Shown here: piece after piece, positions 37,077-45,706 of the stretch
How the letters are laid out: each line of letters starts with the position of its first letter
Position numbering within the stretch: the first letter of the stretch is position 1
NCBI RefSeq assembly: GCF_000425905.1
Contig: NZ_KE384473.1
Coordinates: 372,704-436,703 of the forward strand
Reading direction: 5' to 3'
DNA length: 64,000 nucleotides
Source of the DNA: Lactobacillus psittaci DSM 15354
GTDB taxonomy: Bacteria; Bacillota; Bacilli; Lactobacillales; Lactobacillaceae
Translations under genes and position numbers: made by a program
The notes under the pieces: generated by a model
Told to the model about the DNA's origin: nothing
Databases searched by the model: none
The model's input: the letters and a program-made list of their open reading frames with translations, nothing else

Positions 37077-37764
37077 AACGATCTCCCTGAGTTGCGTCGT
37101 GACTCTTCAAGAATTCAGTTGATAATTGCTTAGAAATAGTAGTTGCAGCTTCAGTTAATGAACTAGCTTGTTGCTTAGCTCTATCTTCATCACTATACAA
37201 ACCAGAACCTGTTTTAGCTGTATCATTAGCTGTTGTCTTCTTATCTTCATTTGAATTGCTTACTAAAGAAGTTTTTAAAGCGTCAGCAGAAACATTGGTC
37301 TTGGTTAATGAAGAAAGCTCAACAGTGTTAGTTTCTTTTTCAACACCTTTCAAATTGCTATACGCAACTTGTAAATTATTTACTGCATTAGTTACATCTT
37401 CACCAGTAGCTGAAGCATTATCTAAAACAGTCTTTGCTGCAGTAATCGCACTATCATATGCACTCTTTTTAGCAGCATCTGTTTCATTTGTGTATTTAAC
37501 ATCTGATTTTTGTACATTAAGAGCATTGTCATAAGCTGTTTGCAATGCTGACTTATCAACTGCTTTATCAGTTACTACTGATGTGTCATTAGCGTTGGCA
37601 TTGTTTTCAGCAGCTTGAACAGGATTATTACTGTAGCTACCCAAATATAATGTAGTAGAAAGCAACACTGAAGCTAATCCAATTGTTGTTTTTCTCAAAG
37701 CAAAATGCTGTTTCCCATTTGTATGTTTTAACAGATATTGCTTCTTATTATTTTTTGAAAGCAT
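37018..37764 (-). CDS. Surface protein A, N-terminal part: YSIRK-type signal peptide and first FIVAR module (frameshifted)
   Basis: A 248-residue reading frame with GGAGG upstream of the ATG. It carries a YSIRK-like signal peptide (FALRKTTIGLASVLLSTTLYLG, about 21-42, shown in part) and a cut near VQAAE. A FIVAR module (KSDVKYTNETDAAKK) and a Ser/Thr/Asn-rich linker follow. It runs into a stop just after a G6 run (37027-37032). Removing one G continues VNGG into TVERWHDVV of the main frame, so this is one gene with a frameshift rather than two genes. As sequenced, it would give a short secreted, unanchored product. Confidence 0.85.
   Translation of the reverse strand: MLSKNNKKQYLLKHTNGKQHFALRKTTIGLASVLLSTTLYLGSYSNNPVQAAENNANANDTSVVTDKAVDKSALQTAYDNALNVQKSDVKYTNETDAAKKSAYDSAITAAKTVLDNASATGEDVTNAVNNLQVAYSNLKGVEKETNTVELSSLTKTNVSADALKTSLVSNSNEDKKTTANDTAKTGSGLYSDEDRAKQQASSLTEAATTISKQLSTEFLKSHDATQGDRYVVDPKNNGVFPGVNGGNG
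37027..37032 (-). repeat. G6 run at the frameshift of surface protein A
   Basis: Six G (C on the plus strand) sit where the two frames of surface protein A meet. Five G would fuse them; six give a stop six bases after the run. It is either a slippage switch in the OFF state or a sequencing error. Confidence 0.85.
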
Positions 37765-37810
37765 CCAAGATATCCTCCATTAAAAAATTTTGTCATTCAT
37801 ATATATAAAA

Positions 37811-37840
37811 AGCCAACTTAGTTTCTCAGCTAGGTTAGCT
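37811..37840 (-). terminator. Terminator-like hairpin in the leader of surface protein A
   Basis: On the minus strand AGCTAACCTAG pairs with CTAAGTTGGCT (two G-U pairs) and is followed by TTTTTATATAT. It lies about 45 bases upstream of the start codon, inside the probable leader, so it could act as an attenuator. Confidence 0.6.
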
Positions 37841-37936
37841 CATATAGTATAGATATTTTTTCCACGAATACTAATTTATAAAAATTCAAAATTCTAGTCA
37901 AATGATAAGCAATCCTGGTCACTAGGTGGCCTTGTT

Positions 37937-37943
37937 CCCCCCC
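37937..37943. repeat. C7 run upstream of surface protein A
   Basis: Seven C on the plus strand (G7 in the direction of the surface gene), about 170 bases upstream of its start. It is next to an imperfect dyad (37917-37931). A change of length here could alter promoter spacing, but no promoter was firmly placed. Confidence 0.7.
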
Positions 37944-38197
37944 GAAATTCGTTATTTTATTTTTGAAAATCCATATAGCGATACCAACTGCCAATAAAGC
38001 ATAATTTCAAAAAGTATTAATATCAATAACAAATACCGCTATATATGTTATTTAATTATTTTTATAACGAAAATTTAAAGCGATTTCAAATGCTGATATA
38101 TCAACTGTCTAAACTTGTATGCGTAAATGTTAAGTTTTTATAAAGATGCCATTTGTTAAGTTTATTTTCTTTTTGATTGAGAATTTCAATTAATAAA

Positions 38198-38229
38198 AAG
38201 AGAGTAAGAAAAAATCTTACTCTCTCTTT
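38198..38229 (-). terminator. Terminator of surface protein B
   Basis: The stem AAAGAGAGTAAG/CTTACTCTCT with a short A-rich loop and a T-rich minus-strand tail lies 34 bases after the stop codon of surface protein B. Confidence 0.9.
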
Positions 38230-38262
38230 AATTCTGTGAATAAATCCAGAATTTGATATTAA

Positions 38263-41200
38263 TTATTTTTCATCTTTTCTCTTCTTGAAACCAAGTAGAG
38301 CCAAAGCTAATGCGGCAATACCAAATCCGATTACACTAGCTTCAGATTCATTTGAGCCAGTTTGTGGTAAACGGTCAGCATTAGTACCGAGTTTATTATG
38401 AGCTACTTGCTTGTCTTTATTTCTTCCAGCTACATTGACCTTTTGAGTCTTAGTAGTTTCAGTTGAAGAATTATTGCTCTTAGTAGTTGAAGTTGGAGCT
38501 GAATCCTTACCATCAAGCTTAGCAGTTGCTGCCTTAAGGTTAGCTAAAGCTTCATCAATTTGAGCTTGTGTTGCATTTGAATCAGCTAAAACTTTTTCTG
38601 CTTGAGCTAATGCATCATCGTATGCCTTCTTACCGGCTTCACTTGCATTAGTGTAAGCAGTTGAAGCACGAACTTGATCTTGCTTCTTAACTTCAGCTTG
38701 AAGAGCTGCTTTATCAACTTCTTCCTTAACTGGAGTTTCAGGTGTAGTCACAACTTCAGCAGGCTTTTGAACGATGGTTTGGTCAGGAGTAAGTTCCTTT
38801 TGCGTACCATCTTCAAAAGTTACAATAGTGCGACCATTATCCTTAACTTCAACATTAGCAATATGCTTGTCGCTATTTGCTGTCTTGATGTTTGAAATCA
38901 CTTGAGCTTTTTCTACATCAGTTAAGTGTTCTAGGTTTTGAACTGGAACCTTATCGAAACTATTCAAACTTTGTTCAGCTTGAGCTGGATTGTCTTCAGT
39001 AGTAGTCAAAGCTTCACCCATACTATGGTCTGGGAAGGTAATAGTTTGAGCTTGGGAAAGTTCCTTTTGAGTGCCGTCTTCAAAAGTTACAATTGTTCTA
39101 CCATTATCCTTCACTTCAACATCAGCAATGTGCTTATCGCTATTAGCATTCTTGATGTTTGAAATCACTTGTTGCTTTTCAGTATTAGTTAAAGCATCTG
39201 GATCTTGAACAGCCACCTTATCAAAGTTATTTAAACTTTGTTCAGCTTGAGCTGAATTACCTTCGTCAGCAGTAGTTAATGCATCCCCCATACTGTATTC
39301 AGGGTAAGAAATAGTTTGGCTTCTATCGATTTCCTTTTGAGTACCGTCTTCGAAGGTAATAATAGTTCTACCATTATCCTTAACTTCGACATCAGCAATA
39401 TTCTTATCACTATTAGCACTCTTGATGTTTGAAACCACTTGAGTCTTTTCACTGTCTGTTAACTTATCTGGATCTTGAACCGGAGTCTTGTTAAAGCTGT
39501 TAAGTTCTGCGTCTGCCTCCCCAGTATTAATTAATGGATCAACCATTGCAGTATCTTTAACAGTATCCTTACCTGGAATAACCTTTTGAGAACCGTCATC
39601 GTAAGTTACAGTAGCATTACCTTGATCATCAACCTTAATATCAGTTGCACCAGTATTTGCTTGTTGAACTTGATCATGAATTTCTTGTTGTTCTGCTTTA
39701 CTGAAACTATCTGGATTGTGAATCTCAGTCTTGGTTTCAGGAGCCTTAGTATCACGCGCCTTAATATTGTCAATTGCTTCAAGGGCTGCATCTAAAGCCT
39801 TCTTAGCATTATCAACTGACTCTTGACTAGCATTTTCATCAGCATCGACACTCTTAGCATTAGTCAAAGCATTTTCTAAGTCTGACTTTTGCTTATCACT
39901 TGCCATGTCGTAAGTATCTAAGTCCTTAGTTGCATCAGCCACAGCGATTGAATCTTCAAGACCAGTCTTATCAGTAGCTTTACCATCTAATGCACGGCAA
40001 GCATCGTTAAGCTTTTGAGTTGCATCGTCAATTTCAGCTTGAGTAGAAGTGTCTTTTTCTTGGCCGTTCAGGATTGATTCGGCCTTAGCTAAAGCCTCGT
40101 TAAAGGCTTGCTTCTTGGCACTGCTTGCATTGTAGTAACTTGAAGAATCTTTAAGTCCTTGTGCTGCTTCTTTAGCAGTTTGTAAGGCACTCTTATCAAC
40201 ATCAGTAATGGTGTCAGAAGCGTTAAGGCTTGCCTTTGAACCATCATTGAAGAAAATGCTTGCGTTACCCTGGGCATCAACTTCAACATTCTTAACATTT
40301 GAGTTGGCAGAAGTAATTGCGCTCTTAACAGCACTAATTTCATCCTCAGTTAAGGCAGTCTTGTGAGCTGCTGGTACCGGAGTCTTAGCTGGTTTCTTAA
40401 TGTTAGCAGCATCAGTTGCACCAGTAAAGTTTTCGAGTGCCTCATCAAGTTTTGCTTTAGCGGCATTTACATTTTCTTGAGTTGCACTTGCGTCAGCATC
40501 TTGGGCTTGAGCTTCTTGCAAAGCTTCCTTCAAAATTTCTCTTTGTGAATCACTAGCATTATTATAAACATCAGTCTTTTGTAAGTCTTTTGCAAGTTCA
40601 ATTGATTCTTCAAGTGGCTTCTTGTTAGTTGCTTTACCGTCGAGATTTGCAATTGCTTGTTCAAGAGCAGACTTAGCATTATCAACGTCAGTTTGACTAG
40701 CGGTATCCTTCTTGTTACCTGATAAAATTGCTTGGGCTTCAGCTAATGCCTTATCAAATGCAGTCTTCTTATCATCACTTGCATTGAAGTATGATGAAGT
40801 ATCTTTGGCAACATCAGCAATGTCATTTTGAGTTTGTAATTCAGACTTGTCAACGTCCTTGATAGTTTCACTAGCAGTGTATGTCTTCTTAGAACCATCG
40901 TTGAAGACTACGCTAGCTTCAGCAGTTAATGGATCAACAAGAACAGACTTAACTTTATCTGGATTTGCATCCTTGATTGCTTGTTCAATTGCAGCTTCTT
41001 CTTGAGAAGTTAAAGCATTCTTGTGAGCAGCTGGTACTGGAGTCTTAGCAGGATTATGAGCTTTACTTGCATCGTTATCTCCGCTAATTGCAGTTAAAGC
41101 TTCATCAAGGGCTTTTTGGGCATTATCAACGTCAGCTTGAGTAGCATTTGGATCTTGATCTTGCTTGTTAGCTTCAGCTAATGCCTTATCAAATGCCTGA

Positions 41201-44200
41201 CGTTGGTCGTCACTTGCATTATTGTATGTGTCACCAGCATCCTTGAAGTCCTTAGCTAAATCAATTGAACTTTCAAGGTCGCTCTTATCAGTGTCTTTTC
41301 CAGTTAAAGCTTGTTTAGCTTCAGCAATTGCAGCTCTTGCCTTATCTACATCGTCTTTAGTTGCAGTAGGATTATCAAGAACTGATTGACCATCTTCAAT
41401 TGCCTTATCGTATGCTTTTTGAGCAACGTCACTAGCATTGTAGTATGCTGGGGTCTTTTCAACAGAAGACTTTTCATCTACATCCTTTTGTAAGTCGGTC
41501 TTATCAACGTCAGTCACTGTCTTGTCTGAGCTAATTACACCCTTTGAACCATCATTGAAAGTTACAGTTGCGTTACCAGTGTCATCGACTGAAATAGTAA
41601 ACTCTGCATCAGGAGTCTTGGTCTTGATTGCGTCAGTAACATTGTCCTTAACTGATTGCTTTTCAGTATCAGTTAAAGCAGCCTTATTACCAACTTGAGT
41701 CTTAACAACGTTAACATCAAGCTTGTCAGCAGCACTCTTGGCAGAATCTGCTAAAGCTGCTTTGGCATTGTTGATTACGTCTGTTGCATCATCAATTTTC
41801 TTTTGCGGAGCTTTATCGTTAGCGTAAACACCCTTACCTGCTTCAATAGCCTTCTTGTAGTTATTCTGAGCTTCAGTTGAAGCATTCTTAAAGTCGCTGC
41901 CATTTTCAACAGTTGATTCTTCATCAATAGCAGCCTTAAGCTTGGTCTTATCAGTGTCTGTTACAGTGTCAGTTGCTGGAACAGTTGCCTTTGAACCATC
42001 ATTAAATGTAACTGTTGCGCTACCATCAGCATTAACATCAACTGTTACCTTTTCACTAGGAGTCTTAGTCTCTACTGCCTTCTTAACATTCTCCGCAACT
42101 TGCTTCTTTTCATCATCAGTCAAGTTAGTCTTGTCACCAACAGGAGTCTTAGTAATATCAGTAATTACCTTACCTTTGGCAGCATTAATTGACTTAGTTA
42201 CCTTATCAAGAGCTGTGTTAATTGCGCTAGCTGCATCATCAATTTGCTTTTGACTTGAAGCTGGATTATCAAAGACCTTTTGACCAGCTTCTACAGCATC
42301 CCTCAAGGCTTTTTGAGATTCAGTTGAAGCATTGTTAAAGTCGTTGCTGTTAATTGCAGCATTTCCGTTATCAAGGGCAGTCTTCAAAGCAGTCTTGTTA
42401 GTGTCTTGAGTCGTTGCACTAGCTGGGATGGTTACTTTACCACCATTTGCCAAAGTTACAGTAGCACTACCGTCTTTGTTAACTTCTACAGTAGTACCTG
42501 GGTTGGCTGCTTCTACAGCTGACTTAATTGCTGCACTTTCATCTTCGTTAACGTCGCGACCACGGCCAACTGGCGTCTTAACACTAGGGTTATTTGCAGT
42601 TGCTGAATTAATGCTTGATTGTAAATCACTGATTGCTTCTTTTAATGCCTTATCAGCATCATCTACGGTCTTTTGAGAAACTTGGTTGTCTCTTGCACTT
42701 ACCGCATCACTTAATGCTTTTTCAAATTTTTCACGAGCTGCATCACTAGCCTTGTTGTAGTTAGTAGTATCAGCCTTCAAATTATCAGCTGTTGTGATGT
42801 CCTGACGCAATTCATCCTTGTTAACATCTTTGATTGTTTGAGCAGGAGTTAAAGTTACACTTGAACCGTCTTTTAAAACAATAGTTGCACTACCATCTGC
42901 GTTAACTGTGCTCTTAGTCTTGTCAACATTATCATTCTTAGCAGCAACATTGTTTAAAATAGTCTGCTTTTCATCCTCACTAACATTAGTTGGATCAACG
43001 ACTGGCGTCTTGTCAAAACTAAAGTCGAACTTAAGTCTTGCATGGGTTGCACTTGAAGTTAATTCCTTAACTGCAGCTTGAATTGCCTTGGTTGCAGTAT
43101 CAATTTCATCTTGAGTAGCAGTTTTATTATCGTTAACTTCATTCCCCTTACTAATTGCATCATCATACTTTTGACGAGCTTCATCACTAGCACGTTGGTA
43201 AATCTGAATTGGAGTCTTATCTTCAGAATCCGGCAAGGTTACAGTTTCAGTGTTCTTCACTGCATGATCATTGCTTAATTCTTTAACTAATTCAGTCTTA
43301 TCAGTACCTTTTACAGTGTATTCTGGTGCAATCGTTGCTTTTGATCCATCTGAAAATTCAACAGTTGCTGTTCCCTTATCATCTACTGAAACAGTTGTGT
43401 TAGGGTTGGCTTTTTCAACAGCATCCTTAACATCAGCTTGTTCGTCACTAGTTAAGGCATCCTTATTACCAACAGCAGTTTTTTCGATGCTAGTGTTTAC
43501 CTTACTTTGAGCAGCATTGGCAGAATCTTCCATTGCTTTCTTAGTAGTTTCAATTGCAGTAGCTGCTTCATCGATATCTTTTTGGCTTGCTTTGTCATTG
43601 CTAAAGACGCCTTGACCATCACTAACGGCTTTGTCATAAGCTTCTTTAGTAGCAGTTGATGCCTTATCATGGATTGCCTTAGTTGCATCAGTCTTAGAAT
43701 CATCTAGGTCACTCTTCAAACGCGTCTTGTCAGTGTCAGTTGTAGTCTTTGAAGCTGGGATTGTAGCCTTTGAACCATCTGAAAATTCAACAGTTGCTGC
43801 CCCACTCTTAGGATCAACAGTTACACTCTTGACATCGTTATCCTTATTGGCATCTTCGACATTCTTCTTAATATCAGCTTGTTCTTCGCTAGTTAAGTTA
43901 GTCTTGTCACCAACTGGTGTAGCCTTAACATCACTATTAACTTTACTTTGAGCAGCATTTGCAGAAGTAGTTAAAGCTTGCTTTGCCTTATCGATGTTAT
44001 CTCTTGCAGTGTTAACTGCTTCTTGAGTGGCATTGTCATTATCTAAAACAGCTTGGCCAGCCTTGATAGCATTTTCGTAATCATGACGAGCTTGATCACT
44101 AGCATTCTTGTAGTCAGCACTTTGACGAACAGTGTCAGCATCGCTTACTTTAGCTTGAAGGTCTGTCTTGTCAGTTTGCTTACCATCAAGCTTGCTGTAA

Positions 44201-45390
44201 GCAGTTTGAATAGCTTTTCTAGCATCTAAATATTGTTGGTAAGTAGTTACTGGATCAGCTAAAGCAGCTGCTGCATCAGTTAAAGCCTGGTCGTAAGCAT
44301 CCCTTAGATTTTGGCTACTTGCATTGTAGTACTTGTAATCACTATTCTTACCAGCTTCACCATCATCGTGTGCCTTTTGAAGGGCTTGCTTAGCTAACAT
44401 TCTGATGTCACCGTTTAAGTTGTGAGTAACATCATTAAATTTGTTATTCAAAGCTCCAGTTTGGTCAATATCCCAATCAGGACCTTCTGCTGCAGTAATT
44501 GTATCCATTTGGCTAACGATATCATCAAAGGCCTGCTTCTTATCTGGATCGGCATTTGTGTAGTTATTAGTACGAATTGTTTCATTGTAAACAGTCTTGT
44601 CAGCCATTTGGGCCATATTAAATTCAAGTTGTGAATTAGTTTCTAGAGCCTTCTTTAACTCATCTGGAGTAGCTGAGTCAGTAATTCTCTTCTTGGCAGT
44701 AGCCTTTTGAGCATTGTTTAAGTGTGGATAATTTGTATCAAAATCACTTAATGCACTTTGCTTTGCAGTATCAAGTTTAACTTGACCGTTCAAAGCGGCA
44801 GCTGCCTTATCAAGTTCAGTTTGAGCAGCTTGAACTGCATCATTGCTTGCTCGATCTTCATCAGAAGTAGTCAAAGCATTTGACGAAGTATTTGAATTGT
44901 TTTCATTCGAGCTAACATTTGAAGTTTGAGCAGTTGCATCTTGACTACTATTATTTGTATTCTCAACTGCTGTTCCAGTTAAAGCATTATATGCAGTTTC
45001 TAAGTTTGTAATAGCTTGAGAAACATCTTCGCTTGTCGCAGCACTATTATCTAATACTGTCTTTGCAGTTGACACAGCGCTATCATAGGCACTCTTCTCT
45101 GTTGCATCAGTTTCATTAGTGTACTTAACATCTGACTTTTGGACATTAAGCGCATTATTGTACGCAGTTTCTAACTCACTCTTGTCAACTTGACTTTGTG
45201 TAGTTTCCCCATTATTAACAGTCGTATCAGTATCTGCAGCATGTACTTCTTGGGCACTATACCCCCCCAAATACAATGTTGTTGACAGTAAAACAGAAGC
45301 TAGACCTAATGTCGTCTTTCTCAATGCAAAATGCTGCTTACCATTTGCATGTTTAAGAGCATATTGCTTCTTATTATTTTTCGAAAGCAT
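38263..45390 (-). CDS. Surface protein B: giant FIVAR/repeat protein with YSIRK signal and LPXTG anchor
   Basis: A 2,375-residue cell-wall protein in one intact frame. The YSIRK-like signal peptide (about 20-42) contains a G7 run coding Leu-Gly-Gly. FIVAR modules (KYTNETDA, YKNASDQARHDYENA) then alternate with about twelve copies of a 60-70-residue module of the form KTPV...LT..E...DGSKATI. The last three copies are near-identical 89-90-residue units. The C-terminus has LPQTG, a hydrophobic segment and KKRKDEK. It is probably an adhesin or wall-spanning stalk. The ligand is unknown. ATG 45390 is chosen over 45408; the six G upstream take the place of the GGAGG seen in gene A. Confidence 0.92.
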   Translation of the reverse strand: MLSKNNKKQYALKHANGKQHFALRKTTLGLASVLLSTTLYLGGYSAQEVHAADTDTTVNNGETTQSQVDKSELETAYNNALNVQKSDVKYTNETDATEKSAYDSAVSTAKTVLDNSAATSEDVSQAITNLETAYNALTGTAVENTNNSSQDATAQTSNVSSNENNSNTSSNALTTSDEDRASNDAVQAAQTELDKAAAALNGQVKLDTAKQSALSDFDTNYPHLNNAQKATAKKRITDSATPDELKKALETNSQLEFNMAQMADKTVYNETIRTNNYTNADPDKKQAFDDIVSQMDTITAAEGPDWDIDQTGALNNKFNDVTHNLNGDIRMLAKQALQKAHDDGEAGKNSDYKYYNASSQNLRDAYDQALTDAAAALADPVTTYQQYLDARKAIQTAYSKLDGKQTDKTDLQAKVSDADTVRQSADYKNASDQARHDYENAIKAGQAVLDNDNATQEAVNTARDNIDKAKQALTTSANAAQSKVNSDVKATPVGDKTNLTSEEQADIKKNVEDANKDNDVKSVTVDPKSGAATVEFSDGSKATIPASKTTTDTDKTRLKSDLDDSKTDATKAIHDKASTATKEAYDKAVSDGQGVFSNDKASQKDIDEAATAIETTKKAMEDSANAAQSKVNTSIEKTAVGNKDALTSDEQADVKDAVEKANPNTTVSVDDKGTATVEFSDGSKATIAPEYTVKGTDKTELVKELSNDHAVKNTETVTLPDSEDKTPIQIYQRASDEARQKYDDAISKGNEVNDNKTATQDEIDTATKAIQAAVKELTSSATHARLKFDFSFDKTPVVDPTNVSEDEKQTILNNVAAKNDNVDKTKSTVNADGSATIVLKDGSSVTLTPAQTIKDVNKDELRQDITTADNLKADTTNYNKASDAAREKFEKALSDAVSARDNQVSQKTVDDADKALKEAISDLQSSINSATANNPSVKTPVGRGRDVNEDESAAIKSAVEAANPGTTVEVNKDGSATVTLANGGKVTIPASATTQDTNKTALKTALDNGNAAINSNDFNNASTESQKALRDAVEAGQKVFDNPASSQKQIDDAASAINTALDKVTKSINAAKGKVITDITKTPVGDKTNLTDDEKKQVAENVKKAVETKTPSEKVTVDVNADGSATVTFNDGSKATVPATDTVTDTDKTKLKAAIDEESTVENGSDFKNASTEAQNNYKKAIEAGKGVYANDKAPQKKIDDATDVINNAKAALADSAKSAADKLDVNVVKTQVGNKAALTDTEKQSVKDNVTDAIKTKTPDAEFTISVDDTGNATVTFNDGSKGVISSDKTVTDVDKTDLQKDVDEKSSVEKTPAYYNASDVAQKAYDKAIEDGQSVLDNPTATKDDVDKARAAIAEAKQALTGKDTDKSDLESSIDLAKDFKDAGDTYNNASDDQRQAFDKALAEANKQDQDPNATQADVDNAQKALDEALTAISGDNDASKAHNPAKTPVPAAHKNALTSQEEAAIEQAIKDANPDKVKSVLVDPLTAEASVVFNDGSKKTYTASETIKDVDKSELQTQNDIADVAKDTSSYFNASDDKKTAFDKALAEAQAILSGNKKDTASQTDVDNAKSALEQAIANLDGKATNKKPLEESIELAKDLQKTDVYNNASDSQREILKEALQEAQAQDADASATQENVNAAKAKLDEALENFTGATDAANIKKPAKTPVPAAHKTALTEDEISAVKSAITSANSNVKNVEVDAQGNASIFFNDGSKASLNASDTITDVDKSALQTAKEAAQGLKDSSSYYNASSAKKQAFNEALAKAESILNGQEKDTSTQAEIDDATQKLNDACRALDGKATDKTGLEDSIAVADATKDLDTYDMASDKQKSDLENALTNAKSVDADENASQESVDNAKKALDAALEAIDNIKARDTKAPETKTEIHNPDSFSKAEQQEIHDQVQQANTGATDIKVDDQGNATVTYDDGSQKVIPGKDTVKDTAMVDPLINTGEADAELNSFNKTPVQDPDKLTDSEKTQVVSNIKSANSDKNIADVEVKDNGRTIITFEDGTQKEIDRSQTISYPEYSMGDALTTADEGNSAQAEQSLNNFDKVAVQDPDALTNTEKQQVISNIKNANSDKHIADVEVKDNGRTIVTFEDGTQKELSQAQTITFPDHSMGEALTTTEDNPAQAEQSLNSFDKVPVQNLEHLTDVEKAQVISNIKTANSDKHIANVEVKDNGRTIVTFEDGTQKELTPDQTIVQKPAEVVTTPETPVKEEVDKAALQAEVKKQDQVRASTAYTNASEAGKKAYDDALAQAEKVLADSNATQAQIDEALANLKAATAKLDGKDSAPTSTTKSNNSSTETTKTQKVNVAGRNKDKQVAHNKLGTNADRLPQTGSNESEASVIGFGIAALALALLGFKKRKDEK
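38482..38699 (-). repeat. C-terminal FIVAR segment shared with surface protein A (copy B)
   Basis: Partner of 31131-31348; about nine differences over 218 bases. Confidence 0.8.
38750..39530 (-). repeat. Three tandem 267-270-bp units in surface protein B
   Basis: The landmark ACCATTATCC recurs at 38833, 39100 and 39370. Each unit encodes a module with VEVKDNGRTIVTFEDGTQKE followed by a short linker with SMG(E/D)ALTT. Confidence 0.85.
45262..45268 (-). repeat. G7 run inside the signal peptide of surface protein B
   Basis: Seven G at about codons 41-43 (TTG GGG GGG TAT, Leu-Gly-Gly-Tyr). The same position in surface protein A reads Leu-Gly-Ser without the run. A one-base slip would frameshift the protein near its start, so the gene is a candidate ON/OFF switch, now in the ON state. 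Confidence 0.85.
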
Positions 45391-45400
45391 TGTTAAATAT

Positions 45401-45406
45401 CCCCCC
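45401..45406 (-). repeat. G6 run at the ribosome-binding site of surface protein B
   Basis: Six G ten bases before the ATG. The aligned position in gene A is TGGAGGATAT, here TGGGGGGATAT, so the Shine-Dalgarno has become a homopolymer. Confidence 0.75.
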
Positions 45407-45487
45407 ATTTAAATTTATCAAAGGAAACAAAGAAAAACCGTCAAATTTCTTAAGCGGTCTATTCCTAGTTTATCCTTTTCGAGAAAA

Positions 45488-45517
45488 ATATTATCAGCTG
45501 ATAGAGATATGAGTCAA
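45488..45517 (-). promoter_or_regulatory. Promoter of surface protein B
   Basis: Minus-strand TTGACT (45512-45517), an 18-base spacer and TAATAT (45488-45493). This leaves a leader of about 90 bases. Confidence 0.75.
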
Positions 45518-45670
45518 CTGAAAGCCATCGGTTTTTGAGATTTTTTTGATAGGGCTTTCAAATAAAAAAACAGTGTTATTAAATTTCTCCTTGTTTTTCA
45601 ATTGTTCGATAAATTATTAATGCAAGAATTAGCTAAAAAGATTTTTTTTGTTATTTTTTGTAAAGAAAAA

Positions 45671-45691
45671 AGATTGGCCAAAAGCCAATCT
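45671..45691 (-). terminator. Terminator of DASS transporter 1
   Basis: The perfect stem AGATTGGC/GCCAATCT with a five-base loop, followed by a T-rich minus-strand tail. Confidence 0.9.
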
Positions 45692-45706
45692 CTTATTTGC
45701 TTATTT

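Larger units (their letters stand above)
37765..38262. other. 498-base gap between the two surface genes
   Basis: No gene is seen. From left to right it holds the GGAGG ribosome site of surface protein A, a terminator-like hairpin in its leader (37811-37840), and an imperfect dyad GGTCAC/GTGGCC at 37917-37931. A C7 run (37937-37943) follows, then about 200 bases of AT-rich sequence without structure, and the terminator of surface protein B (38198-38229). Candidate promoter elements for gene A (TTGACT near 37895-37900) are weak. Confidence 0.7.
45391..45706. other. 316-base gap between surface protein B and the first transporter
   Basis: No gene is seen. It holds the six-G ribosome site (45401-45406), an about 80-base leader, the promoter of surface protein B (45488-45517), AT-rich sequence and the terminator of the transporter (45671-45691). 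Confidence 0.75.

Noticed and set aside
38674..45000. Plus-strand open frames inside surface protein B
   Set aside because: They are antisense shadows caused by codon bias in repeat modules.
45420..45480. Attenuator hairpin in the leader of surface protein B (ACCG/CGGT)
   Set aside because: The stem is only four to five pairs with a large loop; too weak to call.
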